Part shown: piece by piece, positions 16,893 to 27,572 of the stretch
How positions within the stretch are numbered: position 1 is the first letter of the stretch
How the letters are laid out: every line of letters begins with the position of its first letter
Source: Desulfamplus sp.
Lineage (GTDB): Bacteria > Desulfobacterota > Desulfobacteria > Desulfobacterales > Desulfobacteraceae
Assembly (NCBI GenBank): GCA_015232465.1
Contig: JADFZO010000022.1
Location: 1 to 38,186 of the forward strand
Length of the DNA stretch: 38,186 nt
Direction: 5' to 3'
Translations under genes and position numbers: made by a program
The notes under the pieces: generated by a model
Database searches by the model: none
Told to the model about the DNA's origin: nothing
The model's input: the letters and a program-made list of their open reading frames with translations, nothing else

Positions 16893-18503
16893 TTACATAA
16901 ACTGGCTATAAAAATCATTGCCCTTATCATCAACGATTATAAAAGCTGGAAAATCCTCAACCGTTATCATAAAGACAGCCTCCATTCCCAACTCCTCATA
17001 CTCTACAAGCTCAACTTTTTTGATAAAATCTTTACCAAGTCGGGCAGCAGGACCACCGGGTGAGCCAAGATAAAAGCCACCAAACTCCTTGCAGGAGTCT
17101 GTAACCTGTTTTGAGCGATTACCCTTTGCAAGCATAATCATTGATGCCCCCTCTTTTTGAAACAGAGGAACATAGGTATCCATTCTACCAGCAGTTGTGG
17201 GACCAAACGAACCAGATGCCTCACCCTCTGGAGTTTTGGCAGGTCCCGCATAATAGATAATATGATTTTTAATATAATCAGGTAGCCCCTCGCCTCTATC
17301 AAAACGCTCTTTAAATTTAGAGTGTGCAATATCTCGTGCAACAACAATTTTGCCTGATAAAAGAAGTCTTGTTGCAACTGGATATTGACTCAATTGTGCA
17401 AGTATCTCTTTCATTGGGCGATTTAGATCAACTTTAACAGGCTCTGACATCTCTGGCTCTTTTGCAGGCAGATATTTAGAGGGGTTCTCCTCAAGTTGCT
17501 CTAAAAAGATTCCATCTTTTGTTATTTTACCCTTAATCTGACGATCAGCACTACAGCTTACACCAATACCAATTGGGCAAGATGCACCATGTCTTGGCAT
17601 TCTAATAACTCTGACATCAAGGGCAAAGTGTTTGCCTCCAAACTGAGCACCAAGCCCAAGTTTTTGGGCACGCCCCATCACCTTTGCCTCAATAGCTTTG
17701 TCTCTAAATGCGTGTCCGCTCTCATCACCCTCTAACGGCAGATTATCTAAATATCTTGCTGATGCAAGTTTTACAGCTTTAAGATTAGCCTCAGCAGATG
17801 TGCCACCAATAACAAATGCAATATAATATGGCGGGCAGGCTGCTGTTCCTAATGATTTCATCTTTTCTGTCATAAAATCGAGCAAAATATCTTCAGAGTT
17901 TAAAACAGCCTTTGTCATCTGAAATAGAAAAGTTTTATTTGCAGAGCCTCCACCCTTTGCCATAAATAAAAAGTGATACTCATCGCCCTCTGTAGCATAA
18001 ATCTCAACTTGGGCTGGCAGGTTATTTTTGGTGTTTTTCTCTTTATACATGGTAATAGGAGCATTTTGAGAATATCTCAAATAATTTTGAGTATATGCCT
18101 CAAAAACCCCTTTAGATAGAGCATACTCATCATCGCTATCTGTCCAAATCTGCTGCCCCTTTTTACCCATAACAATTGCTGTTCCAGTATCTTGACACAT
18201 TGGATAGACTTTATCAGCAGAGATAACAGCATTTTTAAGAAGCTCCAACGCAATATAGCGATCATTATCTGAACTCTCTGGATCGTCCATAATACGTTTA
18301 AGTTTTTCAAGGTGCTCTGATCGATATAGGTGGGCAACATCTTTAAAGGCTGCTCTTGAAAGCTCTGTCAAGGCTTCAGGCTCAACAATAACCATCTGCT
18401 TGCCATTAAATTCACCAACTTTCACATATTTATTAGAGATAAGTCTGTATGGGGTGGCATCTTTCCCAAGCGGAAACATTGTTGTGTATTTAAATTCAGT
18501 CAT
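16893..18503 (-). CDS. fumA: class I (iron-sulfur) fumarate hydratase
   Basis: Interconverts fumarate and malate. The 536-residue single-chain enzyme carries alpha and beta parts fused, as in E. coli FumA/FumB. Likely [4Fe-4S] ligands are Cys103 (PMCQDTGT), Cys223 (TAACPPYY) and Cys317 (GVSCSADR), at positions close to those of E. coli FumA (105, 224, 318). The C-terminal part ([31 protein letters not shown], each typical) is complete. Oxygen-sensitive class I enzymes suit an anaerobe. Start supported by GAGGAAA upstream. Last gene of the mce-to-fumA cluster and followed by an intrinsic terminator. The 161-base gap before it, after sdhB, contains an intergenic repeat. Confidence 0.96.
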   Translation of the reverse strand: MTEFKYTTMFPLGKDATPYRLISNKYVKVGEFNGKQMVIVEPEALTELSRAAFKDVAHLYRSEHLEKLKRIMDDPESSDNDRYIALELLKNAVISADKVYPMCQDTGTAIVMGKKGQQIWTDSDDEYALSKGVFEAYTQNYLRYSQNAPITMYKEKNTKNNLPAQVEIYATEGDEYHFLFMAKGGGSANKTFLFQMTKAVLNSEDILLDFMTEKMKSLGTAACPPYYIAFVIGGTSAEANLKAVKLASARYLDNLPLEGDESGHAFRDKAIEAKVMGRAQKLGLGAQFGGKHFALDVRVIRMPRHGASCPIGIGVSCSADRQIKGKITKDGIFLEQLEENPSKYLPAKEPEMSEPVKVDLNRPMKEILAQLSQYPVATRLLLSGKIVVARDIAHSKFKERFDRGEGLPDYIKNHIIYYAGPAKTPEGEASGSFGPTTAGRMDTYVPLFQKEGASMIMLAKGNRSKQVTDSCKEFGGFYLGSPGGPAARLGKDFIKKVELVEYEELGMEAVFMITVEDFPAFIIVDDKGNDFYSQFM

Positions 18504-18527
18504 TACTATTATTTTCCTCGTTAAAAA

Positions 18528-18660
18528 TCAGTGCAATCTGTGTAATCAGGTTAATCAGTGATTCTGAATCACTGCTTGCCACAGATTAAAGGATTTCACA
18601 GATTAAAACGTTAGTCCAATCCTATCAATCCTTTAATCTTGAAAATCCTGATTCAGACAA
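18528..18660. repeat. CAGATT/TGAATCA-rich intergenic repeat, copy 1
   Basis: The sdhB-fumA spacer contains short words in both orientations: AATCTGTGTAATCAG, CACAGATTAAA (twice) and a perfect 8-bp palindrome CAGTGATT (18556-18563) / AATCACTG (18567-18574) with a CTG loop. It ends with CCTGATTCAGACA. Similar words recur in the spacers at 22154 and 25272. Confidence 0.6.
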
Positions 18661-18664
18661 TTAA

Positions 18665-19396
18665 TTATTTCACAAGTGCCATTTTTCTTCTTAGATAGGC
18701 TATTTGTGTCTGGTGTGGTAAATCTTTTGGACAGTAATCTTGACAACCAAGAAGGGTCATGCAGCCAAAAACTCCATCATCATCACCAATGATCTCATAA
18801 AACTCCTCATCTGATCGTTTATCTCTTGGATCAAGGGCATATCTTGCAAGACGCATAAATCCCACTGCACCTAAAAAGCCATCTCTCATTCGTTTGGTCG
18901 CACATGCTGATATACAGCAGCCACACTCTACGCAACGCTCAAGCTCATATATTTGATCTGCTATATCAGGATCCATTCTCTCTTCAAGTCTATCTAAATC
19001 TACGCTATCAGCATAGGTGTCATGTATCCAGCTCTCTACACGCTCACTCATTGCACGCATAAATTTACCAGTATTAACAGATAGATCGCCAATAAGCTCA
19101 AACCCTGGAAGAGGCAGAAGTTTTATCTCTCCATCTGGAAATTTTGAGGTTAATGTGCGGCAGGCAAGATCAGGGCGACCATTTATTATCATTGCACAAG
19201 AGCCGCAAATTCCAGCACGACAGATAAAATCAAACTGCAATGATGGGTCTTGAGTCTCTCTTATGTCATTTAATGCAATAAAGATTGTCATGCCAGGAGC
19301 CTCTTTGACCTCATAAGTCTTCATGGTGGGCACATCACCCTTAACCTGAGGATTAAACCTTAATATATGAAACTTTAATATTCTCTCATCACTCAT
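18665..19396 (-). CDS. sdhB: succinate dehydrogenase/fumarate reductase iron-sulfur subunit
   Basis: Passes electrons between the flavoprotein and the membrane cytochrome. Of 243 residues, the N-terminal domain has the [2Fe-2S] ligands Cys59, Cys64, Cys67 and Cys79 (CRAGICGSC...C). The C-terminal domain has the [4Fe-4S] and [3Fe-4S] ligands in CVECGCCISAC (155-165) and GCMTLLGCQDYCP (211-223). Spacing closely follows Wolinella FrdB. I use ATG at 19396 with GGAG upstream rather than a TTG at 19432, which would overlap sdhA. An additional Cys160 inside the second cluster motif is notable. It follows sdhA by 22 bases. The order C-A-B is that of epsilon- and deltaproteobacterial enzymes. Confidence 0.96.
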   Translation of the reverse strand: MSDERILKFHILRFNPQVKGDVPTMKTYEVKEAPGMTIFIALNDIRETQDPSLQFDFICRAGICGSCAMIINGRPDLACRTLTSKFPDGEIKLLPLPGFELIGDLSVNTGKFMRAMSERVESWIHDTYADSVDLDRLEERMDPDIADQIYELERCVECGCCISACATKRMRDGFLGAVGFMRLARYALDPRDKRSDEEFYEIIGDDDGVFGCMTLLGCQDYCPKDLPHQTQIAYLRRKMALVK

Positions 19397-19418
19397 TATC
19401 GTAGTATCTCCATAATAG

Positions 19419-21389
19419 TTATTTAAAACCAATCCCGATTCTTTCGTTTTTGCCTCTGAACTTTTCTGGTATCTCTATTGGATTTAAAAGACGCTGAAGC
19501 TCAAATCGGTCTGCTGATGGATTTGTTTTTTTAATCTCCTCAATCTCAGCAAGCCTTTTTTCTGTGTCAGGATGGTGAATGGTGTTATCAACGCCGTATC
19601 CTCTTGCACCTGGTGCTATCTCCATCTTCATAATATTTAGCTCTTCATATTTGACCTCTGGCAAATCTTCATCTTCATTTTTCCAAAAGGTTAATGTCCT
19701 CTTTAGCCAATCGCGATCGTTTCTTTCTGGATAGTCCTCTCTTGAGTGTGCCCCACGACTCTCTTTTCTTAGCATAGCTCCATAAGCTACGCACTGGGCA
19801 AGGCGTATCATCTTTGGAACTCTAATCGCCTCTACAAGTTCAGGGTTGGCAGCTCTTACTTTATATCTTAGTGCAATATTTTTTGATTTTTGATGCAAAA
19901 CCTTTAACTCTTCAACAGCTTTAGAGAGATCAGCCTCATTTCTAAAAATTCCAACCTTATCCATCATAATCTGCTGCATCTCTTTTTTAAGTGCAAAGGC
20001 ACTCTCGCCCTTGTCACGGCTCAAAAGAGTTGAGATTTTTTCCTGCTCTTGATTTACAAATTTTTCAATAAGCTCTGTGTCGATTTTAAGAGGATTAGAA
20101 GCACAGTAGTCAGCAACATATTCACCAACAATCATGCCAGCAACAACAGTTTCAGCAACAGAGTTACCACCTAATCGGTTAAATCCGTGCATATCCCAAC
20201 AAGAAGCCTCTCCAGCAGCAAAAAGACCTTTTAAAGTTGGACTCTCTCCAGTAGGTTTAGTGCGAACTCCGCCCATTGAGTAGTGCTGTGTTGGTCGAAC
20301 AGGGATATACTCTTTAACAGGATCAATCCCAAGGAAATACTCACAAATCTCTTTTACTTCACGCAGATTTTTCTCGATATGTGCCCTTCCAAGCAAGGTA
20401 ATGTCAAGCCAGAGGTGATCTCCATATCTTGATGGCACACCTTTGCCCTTTCTGATATGTTCAGTCATGCGGCGAGATACAACATCGCGTGATGCAAGCT
20501 CTTTTTTACCTGGCTCATAATCTGGCATAAATCTGTAACCATCTTTATCAAGCAAAAGCCCACCATCACCACGACAACCTTCAGTGGTCAAAATGCCAAC
20601 TGGAACAATGGCAGTTGGGTGAAATTGAACAGCCTCCATATTGCCAAGTGGAGCAACTCCAGTCTCAAGAGCTATTGCATTTCCAATACCTTCAGAGATA
20701 ACAGCATTTGTTGTAACAGCATAGAGGCGACCATAACCACCAGTGGCAATTACAGTAGCTTTTGCAACGTATGCAAGCAGCTCACCAGTAATAAGATCAC
20801 GAACAACAGCACCATAACAGACACCATCTTCGTGGATAAGGGCAACAGCCTCTTTTCTTTCATGAACCTGAATACCAAGCTCAATAGCCTTGTTATCCAT
20901 TGCATAGAGCATTGTGTGCCCTGCACCATCTGAAGTGTAACAGGTTCTCCATTTTTTTGTGCCACCAAAATCTCTTGATGTGATTAAGCCATGATTCTCA
21001 TCTTTCTCTGTGATTGTAACCTTCTGCCCATTGATTACAACCTCGCGATCCCCTTTTCTAACACGGCTCCATGGTACGCCCCACGCACAGAGTTGGCGAA
21101 TAGCTTTAGGAGCAGTATTTACAAACATTCTTGCAACATCTTGATCGCAACCCCAATCGCTTCCCTTTACTGTATCTTCAAAATGGACATCTTCGTTATC
21201 ACCCTCACCTTTTACGCTTGCTCCAAGACTTGCCTGCATTCCACCTTGTGCTGCTGCTGAATGGGAGCGTTTGGCTGGCATGAGCGATAAAATTATGCTG
21301 TCATACCCCCGCTGACGGGTTGCTATGGCAGTTCTAAGACCAGCAAGACCGCCACCTATTATGAGTGAATCTGTATATATTACCTTCAT
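19419..21389 (-). CDS. sdhA: succinate dehydrogenase/fumarate reductase flavoprotein subunit
   Basis: Catalytic subunit that interconverts succinate and fumarate. The ATG at 21389 has AAGGAG just upstream and gives 656 residues, the same size as Wolinella FrdA; the longer frame from 21440 would overlap sdhC. FAD-binding [10 protein letters not shown] begins at residue 12, and His43 in [11 protein letters not shown] aligns with the His43 that carries covalent FAD in Wolinella. Substrate-site sequences [24 protein letters not shown] and GFNRLGGNS are all present. The family cannot be separated by sequence alone into succinate-oxidising and fumarate-reducing forms; the surrounding sucCD and methylmalonyl genes suggest succinate oxidation during propionate breakdown, but reverse use is possible. 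Confidence 0.97.
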   Translation of the reverse strand: MKVIYTDSLIIGGGLAGLRTAIATRQRGYDSIILSLMPAKRSHSAAAQGGMQASLGASVKGEGDNEDVHFEDTVKGSDWGCDQDVARMFVNTAPKAIRQLCAWGVPWSRVRKGDREVVINGQKVTITEKDENHGLITSRDFGGTKKWRTCYTSDGAGHTMLYAMDNKAIELGIQVHERKEAVALIHEDGVCYGAVVRDLITGELLAYVAKATVIATGGYGRLYAVTTNAVISEGIGNAIALETGVAPLGNMEAVQFHPTAIVPVGILTTEGCRGDGGLLLDKDGYRFMPDYEPGKKELASRDVVSRRMTEHIRKGKGVPSRYGDHLWLDITLLGRAHIEKNLREVKEICEYFLGIDPVKEYIPVRPTQHYSMGGVRTKPTGESPTLKGLFAAGEASCWDMHGFNRLGGNSVAETVVAGMIVGEYVADYCASNPLKIDTELIEKFVNQEQEKISTLLSRDKGESAFALKKEMQQIMMDKVGIFRNEADLSKAVEELKVLHQKSKNIALRYKVRAANPELVEAIRVPKMIRLAQCVAYGAMLRKESRGAHSREDYPERNDRDWLKRTLTFWKNEDEDLPEVKYEELNIMKMEIAPGARGYGVDNTIHHPDTEKRLAEIEEIKKTNPSADRFELQRLLNPIEIPEKFRGKNERIGIGFK

Positions 21390-21403
21390 TTGTTCTCCTT
21401 CAA

Positions 21404-22123
21404 TTATAACCTTATCCCAATCACAGTAAATACTAACCACGCCAAGAGTCCGAGTGCTAAAAAGAATATTGTGAGCCGTTTTTTCAACACCTTGAGATAT
21501 TTTCTTGCACCACCACGCTCATCTTGATTAAACCAATCAACTTTATCAAACCAGCCCCACTTCATAGCAAGTCTATAAAGTCCAATTGTTCCATGAAGCT
21601 CAACAGCAAACAGAAGAACAAGATATAGAGGCCACATACTGTGAGTTACAAATCTTGCTGCTGATAACTCAGCATTAATTTGACCCGGATTTGTTAGCAT
21701 AACGTAAAGATGGACAGAACCAAGAAAAAACATGATAAAACCAGTTACCACTTGAACATACCAAAAATTTGTATCTTCGTGGTTCATTATTCCCATCTGG
21801 TTTCTAATAATTGCATGTTGTTTCCACGAAATTGGGAACTTTCTTACGCCAAGTGCAGCGTGAACAATAAAAAGTGTAAAGATTACAAGCACAGCAAAAA
21901 ATACCGCAGCTGGATAGCCATGCCCTGAGCTTGAGAGAAAGGATAGCTCCATAGTGCTTGCTACAAAGTTAAAAACCCCTTTTCCAAGCACAATACTGCC
22001 AACAAGCATCATGTGAACCCACATGAACAGCCCCAAAATAAGCCCTGTCCCGCTCTGAATGAGATCAAGTCTTGCAGGCAGCCTGCTTTTTCTAATTTTG
22101 TCGTTAATGATTAAACTCTCCAT
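21404..22123 (-). CDS. sdhC: succinate dehydrogenase/fumarate reductase dihaem cytochrome b subunit
   Basis: Membrane anchor with about five transmembrane helices in 239 residues. ATG at 22123 has TGGAGG upstream; a longer frame from 22165 lacks one. Likely haem ligands are His37, His88, His138 and His177, which line up with His44, 93, 143 and 182 of Wolinella FrdC (offsets 7, 5, 5, 5). Glu59 and Glu175 fall at the positions of Wolinella Glu66 (menaquinol site) and Glu180 (the 'E-pathway' proton residue, here in VELHG). This marks it as a dihaem, menaquinone-reactive type B enzyme. Fifteen bases separate it from sdhA. Confidence 0.94.
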   Translation of the reverse strand: MESLIINDKIRKSRLPARLDLIQSGTGLILGLFMWVHMMLVGSIVLGKGVFNFVASTMELSFLSSSGHGYPAAVFFAVLVIFTLFIVHAALGVRKFPISWKQHAIIRNQMGIMNHEDTNFWYVQVVTGFIMFFLGSVHLYVMLTNPGQINAELSAARFVTHSMWPLYLVLLFAVELHGTIGLYRLAMKWGWFDKVDWFNQDERGGARKYLKVLKKRLTIFFLALGLLAWLVFTVIGIRL

Positions 22124-22153
22124 TTTACCTCCATTAATGTTATTAAAATATAG

Positions 22154-22195
22154 TTGTCTGAACACAGATAAATCAATGATAATCAGTGATTAGAC
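22154..22195. repeat. CAGATT/TGAATCA-rich intergenic repeat, short degenerate copy 2
   Basis: The sucD-sdhC spacer has TCTGAACACAGATAAATCA and AATCAGTGATTAGAC, words related to those in the spacers at 18528 and 25272. This is the shortest and least certain copy. Confidence 0.4.
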
Positions 22196-22218
22196 CTTTA
22201 TTAAACCCCTTTTTTAGA

Positions 22219-23088
22219 TTAAAAAACCTTTTTTGCAATCTCGCCTATCTCGCCCAAATTTTCGCAAACATGAATGCCATTTTTTTTCATAGCTTCAATT
22301 TTTGCCTGACCAGTTCCACTGCTTCCGCTTATGATTGCTCCTGCATGACCCATTCTGCGTCCAGGAGGAGCTGTCAATCCAGCAATAAAGCCAACTACAG
22401 GCTTTGTTAGGTTATTTTTTATATATTCTGCTGCCTCCTCTTCAGCATTTCCGCCAATTTCGCCAACCATCACAACCCCTTTAGTCTCAGGGTCATCTTG
22501 AAATGCTTTTAAGACATCAATAAAATTTGTGCCATTAACAGGATCCCCACCAATGCCAATACAGGTAGTCTGACCAAGCCCCTGCTTTGTAAGCTGATCA
22601 ACAACCTCATAAGTTAAAGTTCCAGAGCGAGATATAACCCCAACAGGTCCTCCAGCTTTATGGATTTTGCCAGGCATGATTCCAATTTTGCACTCACCCG
22701 GAGTTATGATTCCCGGACAATTTGGACCAATTAGACGACATTTTTTCGTTGCAAGAAAATTTTTAACTTTAACCATGTCAAGCACGGGTATCCCTTCGGT
22801 TATGGCAACAATAACATCAACACCAGCGTCTGCTGCCTCCATAATAGCATCAGCCCCAAATGCAGGGGGAACAAATATTAGGCTTGCGTTTGCTCCAGTT
22901 GATTTAACGGCTGATTTCACAGTATTAAACACTGGAATATCGTCCATATTTTGACCACCCTTGCCAGGTGTAACTCCAGCAACAACATTTGTGCCATACT
23001 CAACGCATTGTCTTGTGTGAAATTGTCCTTCACGTCCAGTTATCCCCTGAACAAGAAGTCGTGTGTTTTTGTTTACAAATATGCTCAT
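22219..23088 (-). CDS. sucD: succinyl-CoA synthetase (ADP-forming) alpha subunit
   Basis: With SucC it converts succinyl-CoA, ADP (or GDP) and phosphate to succinate, CoA and ATP. The 289-residue protein has the CoA-binding Rossmann start ([12 protein letters not shown], residues 13-24) and the phospho-histidine His248 in [20 protein letters not shown] and [12 protein letters not shown] are typical. Starts 15 bases after sucC with an AAAGGAG ribosome binding site, so the subunits are translated together. In a propionate route this step yields ATP by substrate-level phosphorylation. Confidence 0.97.
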   Translation of the reverse strand: MSIFVNKNTRLLVQGITGREGQFHTRQCVEYGTNVVAGVTPGKGGQNMDDIPVFNTVKSAVKSTGANASLIFVPPAFGADAIMEAADAGVDVIVAITEGIPVLDMVKVKNFLATKKCRLIGPNCPGIITPGECKIGIMPGKIHKAGGPVGVISRSGTLTYEVVDQLTKQGLGQTTCIGIGGDPVNGTNFIDVLKAFQDDPETKGVVMVGEIGGNAEEEAAEYIKNNLTKPVVGFIAGLTAPPGRRMGHAGAIISGSSGTGQAKIEAMKKNGIHVCENLGEIGEIAKKVF

Positions 23089-23103
23089 GTAAAATATTCT
23101 CCT

Positions 23104-24264
23104 TTAAGCCACTGCAGCAGCAATTTTTGCTGCTGCATCTTTAAGGTCAACTGCACTTGTCAGATTTAACCCAGATTCAGCAAGAATTTTTCTGCCAGTC
23201 TCAACATTTGTCCCCTCCATACGAACAACCACAGGGATATTGATACCAGTCTTTTTTGCAGCTTGAACCACACCTTCAGCAAAGACATCGCATCGCAAAA
23301 TACCGCCAAAAATGTTAATCAAGATAGCTTTTACCTTCTGATCCATCAGAATAATTCTAAGTGCATTTTCAACCATCTCAGCAGTTGCACCGCCTCCAAC
23401 GTCCATGAAGTTGGCAGGCTTTGCACCAGCATTTTTAATAATATCCATTGTTGCCATTGCAAGCCCAGCACCATTGACGATATTTCCAACATTGCCATCT
23501 AAGTTAATGTAGTTTAGGTTGTATTTCGATGCCTCAACCTCTTGTGGATCCTCTTCGTCAAGGTCACGGTAGGATAGAAGGTCTTTGTGCCTAAACATGG
23601 CGTTGGAATCAATATCAACTTTAGCATCAAGTGCAAGAACCTGATTGTCAACCGTCAGAATGAGGGGATTTATCTCTACAAGCGAACAATCATTGGCAAC
23701 AAACAGAGTATAAAGATGTTTGACCATTACAGAAAATGGCTTCATGGCATCAGAGGGCATATCAAGCCCAAAAGCCAAATCCCTGATATGATAAGCCTGA
23801 ATCCCGCAAAGCGGGTCAACATAAACTTTGATAATTTTTTCAGGGGTTTTGGCTGCAACCTCTTCAATGTCCATGCCTCCCTCTTGACTTGCCATTATGA
23901 CGATTTTTGCACTCTGGCGATCAACAAGCATACTTAAATAAAGCTCTTTTGCTATCTTTTGACCAGCCTCAACGAGAATCTTTTTAACTTCTTTACCAGC
24001 AGGCCCAGTTTGATGAGTAACCAGCGTCATTCCTAAAATCTGATTGGCAAGAGTTCCAACATCTTCGCGTGAAGAGGCAAGTTTAACTCCCCCACCTTTG
24101 CCACGTCCACCCGCGTGTATTTGAGCTTTTACAACCACTGGATATCCACCAAGCTCATCTGCAACAGCTTGAGCCTCTTCTTTTGAAAAGGCAACCTTTC
24201 CTTGAGGAACTGGAACATCATATTTTCTAAACAGCTCCTTTGCTTGATATTCGTGTATTTTCAT
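23104..24264 (-). CDS. sucC: succinyl-CoA synthetase (ADP-forming) beta subunit
   Basis: Nucleotide-binding partner of SucD. The 386-residue protein opens [15 protein letters not shown], the canonical SucC start, continues with an ATP-grasp domain ([18 protein letters not shown] at ~43-60, EINPLIL at ~197) and ends with a flavodoxin-like ligase domain ([20 protein letters not shown]). Length equals the usual ~388. The nucleotide choice (ATP or GTP) cannot be read from the sequence. It follows meaB by 18 bases with AAGGAAA upstream of the ATG. Confidence 0.97.
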   Translation of the reverse strand: MKIHEYQAKELFRKYDVPVPQGKVAFSKEEAQAVADELGGYPVVVKAQIHAGGRGKGGGVKLASSREDVGTLANQILGMTLVTHQTGPAGKEVKKILVEAGQKIAKELYLSMLVDRQSAKIVIMASQEGGMDIEEVAAKTPEKIIKVYVDPLCGIQAYHIRDLAFGLDMPSDAMKPFSVMVKHLYTLFVANDCSLVEINPLILTVDNQVLALDAKVDIDSNAMFRHKDLLSYRDLDEEDPQEVEASKYNLNYINLDGNVGNIVNGAGLAMATMDIIKNAGAKPANFMDVGGGATAEMVENALRIILMDQKVKAILINIFGGILRCDVFAEGVVQAAKKTGINIPVVVRMEGTNVETGRKILAESGLNLTSAVDLKDAAAKIAAAVA

Positions 24265-24282
24265 ACGATTTCCTTTTTAAAT

Positions 24283-25254
24283 TCAATTAGTTAAACTTAA
24301 CAATATCTGAGCCGCTGCTGTTGGCGAAATCATCTGTTTTTCAACCTTCATTGCGATTTCTGGCAGACGTTCTGTAACATGTATATTCTCTTTAAATCGT
24401 AATCTTAACCCCTCATCAATCAGATGCCACATCCACTCTAAAGATTGCTTTTTTCTACGCTGCTGCAATTCACCCGTCTCCATCATCTTTTGACGATGCA
24501 ATAGCACTGTTTCCCAGACATTCTCTGTGCCATTAGGTAGCACTGAACTGCATGTCAGAACAGGCGGTCGCCATGTGGGGGATTCAGGAGTTATCATGTG
24601 CATAGCAATTTCGTATTCATGACGAGCCTTTGCTGCACGCTCAAGGTTATCGCCATCTGCTTTGTTAATTACAATTGCATCAGCAACCTCAAGTATCCCT
24701 TTTTTGATCCCTTGAAGTTCATCGCCAGCTCCAGCTATCATCAATGCAAGAAAAAAATCAACCATTGTGGCAACAGTGATCTCAGACTGACCAACCCCAA
24801 CGGTCTCAACTAAAATAACATCAAAGCCCGCAGCTTCGCACACAAGCATTATTTCGCGTGTTCTTGCTGCAACTCCGCCTAAAGTGTCGCCTGACGGAGA
24901 TGGTCTGATAAATGTGTTTGGGTGAGATGAGAGCTTTTCCATACGGGTTTTATCGCCTAAAATACTGCCTCCGCTTCGCCTGCTTGAAGGGTCAACAGCA
25001 AGAACAGCAACTTTATGACCCTTTTCTGCAAGGGCAAGCCCAAGATTTTCGACAAATGTGCTTTTACCAACCCCAGGAACGCCTGTGATTCCAACACGAA
25101 TTGAATTGCCCGTGTGTGGAATAAGTGCGTCCATAACGCGAGCTGCAATTCCTCTGTGTGCTGGCAAAACGCTTTCAATTAGTGTGATTGTTTTGGCAAG
25201 AGTGCGGCGGTTACCTTCAAGAACACCTTGTATGTAATAATTTTGTGGTTGCAT
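24283..25254 (-). CDS. meaB: MeaB/ArgK-family GTPase, methylmalonyl-CoA mutase chaperone
   Basis: G3E-family P-loop GTPase that guards methylmalonyl-CoA mutase by gating cobalamin loading and release. Of 323 residues, the Walker A is GVPGVGKST (~56-64), with VDPSSRRSGGSILGDKTRM (switch region), ETVGVGQSE (~149-157) and NKAD (~196) as base-specificity motif. It lies directly downstream of the mutase gene, the usual arrangement. I see no good Shine-Dalgarno before the ATG at 25254; the upstream 101 bases hold an intergenic repeat. Older annotations call this family 'LAO/AO transport ATPase ArgK', which is misleading. Confidence 0.95.
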   Translation of the reverse strand: MQPQNYYIQGVLEGNRRTLAKTITLIESVLPAHRGIAARVMDALIPHTGNSIRVGITGVPGVGKSTFVENLGLALAEKGHKVAVLAVDPSSRRSGGSILGDKTRMEKLSSHPNTFIRPSPSGDTLGGVAARTREIMLVCEAAGFDVILVETVGVGQSEITVATMVDFFLALMIAGAGDELQGIKKGILEVADAIVINKADGDNLERAAKARHEYEIAMHMITPESPTWRPPVLTCSSVLPNGTENVWETVLLHRQKMMETGELQQRRKKQSLEWMWHLIDEGLRLRFKENIHVTERLPEIAMKVEKQMISPTAAAQILLSLTN

Positions 25255-25271
25255 ATTTATCTATTTAATTT

Positions 25272-25360
25272 GTCTGAATCACTGATTAATCTTATTACAC
25301 AGATTTCACTGATTTTTTAATCTGTGCAATCTTTCAATTCGTGAGAATCCGTGATTCAGA
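25272..25360. repeat. CAGATT/TGAATCA-rich intergenic repeat, copy 3
   Basis: The scpA-meaB spacer contains TCTGAATCACTGATTAATC, CACAGATTTCACTGAT, AATCTGTGCAATC and finally GTGATTCAGA, the last of which includes the scpA stop codon (TGA, minus strand). The outer TCTGAATCAC and GTGATTCAGA are perfect inverted copies about 70 bases apart, so the whole unit could fold back as a long interrupted hairpin. Confidence 0.65.
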
Positions 25361-27470
25361 TTTCAATAATATTTAAGGTGCGATTAGCCGATTCAGTAAC
25401 CACAGTGCCCGGACCAAAAATATCTGAAGCCCCAGCCTGTTTTAGAAAATCATAATCTTGAGGTGGGATAATTCCACCAACCACAACTTTTATATCATCA
25501 GCTCCTTGCTCTTTTAGTGCTTTTATCAATGCTGGAACAAGAGTTTTATGTCCAGCAGCAAGGCTTGAGACGCCCACAACATGAACATCATTTTCAACTG
25601 CCATGCGTGCAGCCTCTTCTGGTGTCTGAAACATTGGGCTAATATCAACGTCAAACCCAAAATCAGCGTAAGCTGTGGCAATCACCTTAACACCTCTATC
25701 GTGTCCATCTTGTCCCATTTTGGTCAATAAAATTCTTGGGCGTCTGCCTGTTTTTGCCTGAAAATCTGCTGTTCGTTTTCTTAATGAGGCAAGAATCTCA
25801 GAATCGCCAAACTCAGAGGCATAAACACCAGAAATACATTGAGTTGTTGCCACAAATCGTCCAAAAACCTTTTCCATTGCATCAGATACTTCTCCAACAG
25901 TTGCTCTTGCTCTAACAGCTTCAATTGTTGCAGCAAGAAGGTTAGAGCCATTTGATGTTGCTTGTGTAATATTTTCTAATGCTTGTATAGCCCTATTGTT
26001 ATCGCGTTTGGCTTTTATCTCTTTTAACCTTGCAATCTGCTCTTCACGAACAGAATCAGAGACCTCAAGCACATCAATTGGTCGTTCATCTGCAATTTTA
26101 TACTTATTTACCCCAACAATTACGTCTAATCCCTGATCAATACGAGCCTGTCTTCTTGCTGCAACCTCTTCAATTCTCATCTTTGGCATACCAGTCTCAA
26201 TTGCCTTTGCCATGCCACCAAGCTCATCAATCTCTTTTAAAATCTTGCGAACCTCATCAACAATATTTTGAGTTAAAGACTCCACATAGTATGAGCCTCC
26301 AAGCGGGTCAACAACTGAGCAGACCTTTGACTCTTCTTGAACTATTATTTGTGTATTTCGGGCAATTCGAGCAGATGTTTCAGTTGGCAGACCAACTGCC
26401 TCATCAAAAGAGTTTGTGTGAAGTGATTGTGTTCCACCAAGAACTGCTGACATGCACTCCAATGTTGTTCTTATGATGTTGTTGTATGGGTCTTGCTGTG
26501 TTAAACTCCAGCCAGATGTTTGGCAGTGAGTTCTTAGCATTTTAGATTTTGGGCTTTTAGGATTAAATTTTGACATAAGCTCTGCCCACAAAAAGCGAGC
26601 AGCTCTAAGCATTGCAATATCCATAAAAAAGTTCATGCCAATACCAAAGAAAAAAGAGAGTCGCGGGGCAAAGGCATCAACATCAAGACCAGCAGCAATA
26701 GCAGCTTTTACATACTCAACGCCATCAGCAAGGGTAAAGGCGGTTTGAAGAACAGAGTCAGCACCAGCTTCCATCATGTGGTAGCCGCTGATACTTATTG
26801 TGTTAAATTTTGGCATATTTTCAGAACAGTAGCCAATAATATCAGCCACAATTCTCATTGATGGTGTTGGTGGATAAATATAGGTGTTACGAGTTAAATA
26901 CTCTTTTAAAATATCATTTTGGATTGTGCCTGTAAGCTGCTCCTGCTTTACACCCTGCTCTTCTGCGGCAACAATATATCCAGCAAGAATCGGCAGAACC
27001 GCACCATTCATGGTCATTGATACAGACATCTTATCAAGCGGAATCTGATCAAATAAAATCTTCATATCTTCAACAGAATCAACAGCAACGCCAGCTTTTC
27101 CAACATCGCCAAATACCCTTGGGTGATCTGAGTCATAACCTCTGTGGGTTGCAAGATCAAAGGCAACTGAAAGCCCCTTTTGACCAGCAGCAAGATTTTT
27201 ACGATAAAAGGCATTTGACTCTTTTGCAGTTGAAAATCCAGCATACTGGCGAATTGTCCATGGCTGGTGGGTGTACATTGTGGCTCTTGGACCTCTGACA
27301 AAAGGCTCAAACCCTGGTAAAGAGTCTTTAAACTCAACAGACTCAAGGTCTTTGGCTGTATAAAGAGGCTTTACTGTTATCCCCTCTGGTGTTTTTTTAT
27401 GTAAAGAGTCTAAAGAAGCACCTCTAAGCTCTTTTTCTGCCATCTTTTTCCAAGCGTCTAAATTTGACAT
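25356..27470 (-). CDS. scpA: methylmalonyl-CoA mutase, large/homodimeric type
   Basis: Adenosylcobalamin-dependent isomerase of (R)-methylmalonyl-CoA and succinyl-CoA. The catalytic TIM barrel covers residues ~1-560 ([44 protein letters not shown]). The C-terminal B12 domain has the base-off DxHxxG motif in GQDGHDRG with His590 as cobalt ligand, plus GVSSLAAGH and VVGGIIP. Both domains are complete, and no small MutA-like subunit is encoded nearby, so it should work as a homodimer. Its 704 residues fit ScpA/MutB. Start has AGGAGA upstream. The mce and scpA genes would be neighbours were it not for the inserted island at 27573-31191. Confidence 0.97.
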   Translation of the reverse strand: MSNLDAWKKMAEKELRGASLDSLHKKTPEGITVKPLYTAKDLESVEFKDSLPGFEPFVRGPRATMYTHQPWTIRQYAGFSTAKESNAFYRKNLAAGQKGLSVAFDLATHRGYDSDHPRVFGDVGKAGVAVDSVEDMKILFDQIPLDKMSVSMTMNGAVLPILAGYIVAAEEQGVKQEQLTGTIQNDILKEYLTRNTYIYPPTPSMRIVADIIGYCSENMPKFNTISISGYHMMEAGADSVLQTAFTLADGVEYVKAAIAAGLDVDAFAPRLSFFFGIGMNFFMDIAMLRAARFLWAELMSKFNPKSPKSKMLRTHCQTSGWSLTQQDPYNNIIRTTLECMSAVLGGTQSLHTNSFDEAVGLPTETSARIARNTQIIVQEESKVCSVVDPLGGSYYVESLTQNIVDEVRKILKEIDELGGMAKAIETGMPKMRIEEVAARRQARIDQGLDVIVGVNKYKIADERPIDVLEVSDSVREEQIARLKEIKAKRDNNRAIQALENITQATSNGSNLLAATIEAVRARATVGEVSDAMEKVFGRFVATTQCISGVYASEFGDSEILASLRKRTADFQAKTGRRPRILLTKMGQDGHDRGVKVIATAYADFGFDVDISPMFQTPEEAARMAVENDVHVVGVSSLAAGHKTLVPALIKALKEQGADDIKVVVGGIIPPQDYDFLKQAGASDIFGPGTVVTESANRTLNIIEI

Positions 27471-27523
27471 TTTAAGAAATCTCCTGATTGTTTTATTAAG
27501 GGTTATATCCTGACGATAACTAT

Positions 27524-27557
27524 AAAACTATATAGACGCATGGTCATGCGTCTATAT
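27524..27557 (-). terminator. intrinsic terminator after the SWIM/HTH gene
   Basis: Perfect 13-bp inverted copies, 27530-27542 and 27545-27557 (core GACGCATG / CATGCGTC), form a long stem. On the minus strand it is followed by AGTTTTATAGTT. It lies 15 bases after the SWIM/HTH stop codon and would separate the island transcripts from scpA. Confidence 0.75.
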
Positions 27558-27572
27558 TGCTGATAGATACCC

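Noticed and set aside
19397-19432. Longer start for sdhB at a TTG overlapping the end of sdhA
   Set aside because: The extra residues do not look like the family and the ATG at 19396 has a GGAG upstream.
21390-21440. Longer N-terminus for the flavoprotein sdhA overlapping sdhC
   Set aside because: The ATG at 21389 has a strong AAGGAG and places the FAD-linked His at position 43 as in Wolinella FrdA.
24283-25254. Reading the GTPase as an amino-acid transport ATPase (ArgK)
   Set aside because: Adjacent to methylmalonyl-CoA mutase and with G3E GTPase motifs, so MeaB is the right assignment.
26030-26476. 148-codon plus-strand open frame opposite scpA
   Set aside because: Low-complexity Gln/Leu-rich translation antisense to a well-conserved enzyme, with no ribosome binding site; a shadow frame.
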